This document shows positions 61,717 to 64,000 of a stretch of DNA of 64,000 bases, piece after piece. The stretch comes from Symbiodinium natans (lineage: Eukaryota; Sar; Dinophyceae; Suessiales; Symbiodiniaceae). The first letter of the stretch is position 1; each line of letters starts with the position of its first letter. Below the pieces are notes generated by a model. The model did no database searches and was not told where the DNA came from. It saw only the letters and a program-made list of their open reading frames with translations. The translations under genes and the position numbers were made by a program. Location of the stretch: assembly GCA_905221605.1 (NCBI GenBank), contig CAJNDS010000001.1:3174749-3238748 (forward strand), read 5' to 3'.

Positions 61717-62275
61717 AGGAAGGCATAAGCTTCTCGAGAAAGAGAGATACTTGAAGCCTGAAGCCTCGACCTGTCCAGGATCTCCGACAATCTTCTTTTC
61801 TCAGGGCGCCTTTTTCTTTATAAATTCCTTACTTAAAACTAGATGATTCCATAGGCGAATCATATCCGGAAAGGGGGTACCTTACGGAGGCCTCCGGACA
61901 CACTTTAATACCTTTGTTTGGGGGCCCGCTATAATGCAAGTCTCCCGGGGCCAAGGGCTCAGTCCTTCGGTTTTCAGGAAGGCATAAGCTTTCTCGAGAA
62001 GGAGGGATACTTGAAGCCCTCCTCGACCTGTCCAGGATCTCCGACAATCTTCTTTTTTCAGGGCGCCTTTTCTTTATAAATTCCTTACTTAAAACTAGAT
62101 GATTCCATAGGCGAATCATATCCGGAAAGGGGGTACCTTACGGAGGCCTCCGGACACACTTTAATACCTTTGTTTGGGGGCCCGCTATAATGCAAGTCTC
62201 CCGGGGCCCGGGGCTCAGTCCTTCGGTTTTCAGGAAGGCATAAGCTTTCTCGAGAAGAAGGGATACTTGAAGCCT
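61717..62275 (+). repeat. 256-bp tandem repeat, 2.2 copies
   Basis: AGGAAGGCATAAGCTT... starts at 61717, 61976 and 62232. Each unit contains TTTATAAATTCCTTACTTAA, the small hairpin ATGATTCCATAGGCGAATCAT, and GGGGGCCCGCTATAATG. The copies are nearly identical. Confidence 0.9.
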
Positions 62276-62545
62276 GAAGCCTCGACCTTTCCAGGGTCGC
62301 GGGGTAGCTTAGGGAGGCTCCGGACCCCCCCCCCCCCGACTGTTTGGGGTCTTTTTTTATTCAGGCTCGCGACTGTTGAGGGGGGGGGGGGTTACTTTTT
62401 CAAGCAGGTCCAACATTTTCAGAGTTGCTGCTGAAGATTCTACCCCTAGACCCCCCCCCCCCCTTGCAGGCACCACTGTTATCCTTGCATTGCTACGCAA
62501 GCCACCTCCCCGCCCCAAACCCTAAACCCCAAACCCCAAACCCTA
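62276..62545 (+). repeat. Poly-C/poly-G runs and short CCCTAAA array
   Basis: Homopolymers at 62325-62338, 62379-62391 and 62449-62463; CCCTAAA/CCCCAAA units 62515-62553. Confidence 0.7.
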
Positions 62546-62553
62546 AACCCTAA

Positions 62554-63225
62554 AACGTCTCTGTTGAGCCGCTGACGGAAGCCCCAGTAAGAGCAGCAGA
62601 CAACAGCGGTTGTGTCTCTCGTGAGGCTTGGTTTGAGGGTGAAGACGGGGCAAGCGATTTTGTTTTTTCCTCCGCAGCCATTTTCTTGGTGCTTGTATTG
62701 CGACTGTGCGTGGGTATGGGTTGGCTGTGCTTGTTGCATGTGCATCTGCTGCCGTCTCCCCCTTTGTATCCTGATGCCCACAAGATGACGAGAAAACTGT
62801 TGGTTCGGCTGCAGGTGAATCCCTGTTTCCAAAAATGTCTGAGCGATGAGCGTCCGCTCCTGGATGGCGTTGCCATAGCTCGGGGGACGGTAGCAAGTAG
62901 GCATGAGTGGCCGGGGCCGCGGCGTTTGCTAGTCAACCGGCCGCTGCTTGCCAGGTCGCAGCAAAAAAAAAAAAAAGCCTGCTTACAGACATTTGCACTA
63001 GCCAGCTCATCCGCGTAGAGTGGATGAGAGGGGGTGGGGGTCTCCTGCCCCGTGACTCCTGAGCCGGGACTCAGCTCATTTCCTCAGGGATTTGAGAGGG
63101 ATCGGGGGTTTCCTGCCCCGCGGATCCTGGCAGTTTTAAGTCTGTGGCAGTCTAAGAAAAGTGCGCAGGAAGCTGCTCACTATATCAGTAAAACATGGTC
63201 TGACGCAGCACCAGTTGAATGATGA
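62554..63225 (-). CDS. Unique block open on both strands, coding strand undecided
   Basis: No arrays here. All three minus frames are open for 90-140 residues. One reads ATPSRSGRSSLRHFWKQGFT, another ERTLIAQTFLETGIHLQPNQ, QFSRHLVGIRIQRGRRQQMH, MQQAQPTHTHAQSQYKHQEN. A plus frame reads MGWLCLLHVHLLPSPPLYPD. Gln/His-rich content favours the minus strand slightly. An A14 run at 62963 and a direct repeat of GGGGTCTCCTGCCCCG / GGGGTTTCCTGCCCCG (63037, 63105) are present. Confidence 0.3.
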
Positions 63226-63318
63226 ATTATTGCCCTCACTGGTTTTCGCGTCTTGGTTTAGTTGAGGACCTTTTCGTAGCAGTTGTGGTTTTTGCCCTTT
63301 CTTTCCCTCTTTCTACAG

Positions 63319-64000
63319 CCATCATTTCGACAACGGAGAGCATGCTGATGGCTTCATGGGCTGTTGCTTCGGTTCAAGGTTTGTGTTCAAGCGTTGCTGG
63401 TTGTCTTCTAGTTTGTTACCACGTAGCCATGCTACTGGCAGCAACCCGCCACGCGCGGTCCAGATCCCCACCTCGTCCTCAAGTAGACGTGCTGCCTGCC
63501 ATAAACTTTGGTGACCATGTGCGCGTGCTTCACAATTTCAGCCACGCTGTTGGATACCATTACGACATAGAGGCTGGAATGAGTGGAGTGGTTACTCAGG
63601 TAGATTCAGCAGGAGATGTGCTTATCCAGTTTGCCAACCTAAGCTTGAGGAAGTGGATCATTGGGGATGAGAAGGCCTTGCTTGAAGTCATTTATGCCAG
63701 TAACCTCACTTCTTCCGTGAATGAGTGTCGTCCAAAGCCCAAGACCCGAGCTACCCCCCATGCTTATGAGAATCCTACGCAAGTCCAAGCTCAACCACTG
63801 CAGCGACCCAAGTGGAATGTGCTGGACTTTCGGCCGTTGCAGAATGGCAAGCCCATGAATTCTGCAGCTCCTGCCCGTGTAGCGGTTCCCAACACAGTTG
63901 CGACCCCTGCGCGGTCAGTGGCTTTCGGCGGTGGTGGGCCTAACCTTGCTGCAGTATTGATCGCAGACCCTGATGCTCTGTCCTCAGCAGTTAAGGATAC
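63319..64000 (+). CDS. 5' part of a gene that runs off the window, unknown protein
   Basis: After a strong acceptor-like tract (CTTTCTTTCCCTCTTTCTACAG, 63297-63318; quoted bases end at the AG) a frame stays open to the window end, over 220 codons. Candidate starts are ATG 63342 (MLMASWAVASVQGLC) and ATG 63429 (MLLAATRHARSRSPPRPQVD); the second follows an RS-like basic stretch. A compact beta-rich domain follows: INFGDHVRVLHNFSHAVGYH, YDIEAGMSGVVTQVDSAGDV, LIQFANLSLRKWIIGDEKAL. Its Gly-x-V-x-V ... G-x-V ... GD-V-L-I-x-F pattern resembles small SH3-like barrels. Then a Pro/Ala-rich linker with RPKWNVLDFRPLQNGKP. There are no arrays in this stretch. The fold assignment is an inference; no family is named. 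Confidence 0.65.

Noticed and set aside
63415..63440. Relict dinoflagellate spliced leader near CGTAGCCAT
   Set aside because: Only nine bases match; the following TTTTGGCTCAAG part is absent.

Overview
The window looks like nuclear DNA of a dinoflagellate, probably close to Symbiodiniaceae or Polarella; a chromerid or other alveolate is less likely. The grounds are plant/alveolate-type telomere units (TTTAGGG) scattered in both orientations through the whole window, very short exons, frequent GC-AG introns with acceptors of the form AG|G, many small intronic elements with terminal inverted repeats (TIRs), and several protein families that I recognise from dinoflagellate genomes: an ISXO2-like transposase, a C-x2-C...CHHC finger protein, a CSSWV/IEQP methyltransferase-like protein, and a multi-exon DEGG/FPPFG protein. 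Family names come from memory and were not checked against a database. No rRNA, tRNA, CRISPR or prokaryotic operon was seen.

Layout. 1-972: 3' part of a plus-strand membrane-protein gene, with one intron that coincides with a TIR element. 1.0-13.3 kb: short plus-strand exon islands of unknown product(s), separated by telomere-like arrays, microsatellites and TIR elements. 13.4-13.9 kb: transposase-domain exons. 14-19.5 kb: more arrays, a large CTA/CTG repeat, the longest telomere-like array and a few exon islands. 20.3-36.1 kb: an island dense in minus-strand exons with ordinary short introns and few arrays. It holds the DEGG/FPPFG gene, several unidentified exon groups, a compact 160-residue ORF and the methyltransferase-like gene. 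36.47-36.68 kb: a near-perfect foldback between divergent genes. 37.1-47.4 kb: a plus-strand MORN-repeat gene in about 15 mini-exons that I could splice in frame almost throughout. 47.4-52.3 kb: arrays and TIR elements. 52.4-54.6 kb: a plus-strand cysteine-finger gene. 55-61 kb: arrays, elements and a few exon islands. 61.7-62.3 kb: a 256-bp tandem repeat. 62.5-64 kb: unique DNA that includes the 5' part of a plus-strand gene running off the window.

The main observation is that telomere-like arrays are the bulk of the introns of the plus-strand genes. Exons are typically flanked by CCCTAAA on the 5' side and TTTAGGG on the 3' side. Each intron therefore begins G-rich and ends C-rich and could fold on itself, and the array edge often supplies the GT of the donor. 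In two places a 26-27 bp direct repeat brackets an array at an AG|GT or AG|GC junction, which hints at how such introns arise. At least six TIR families sit beside the arrays.
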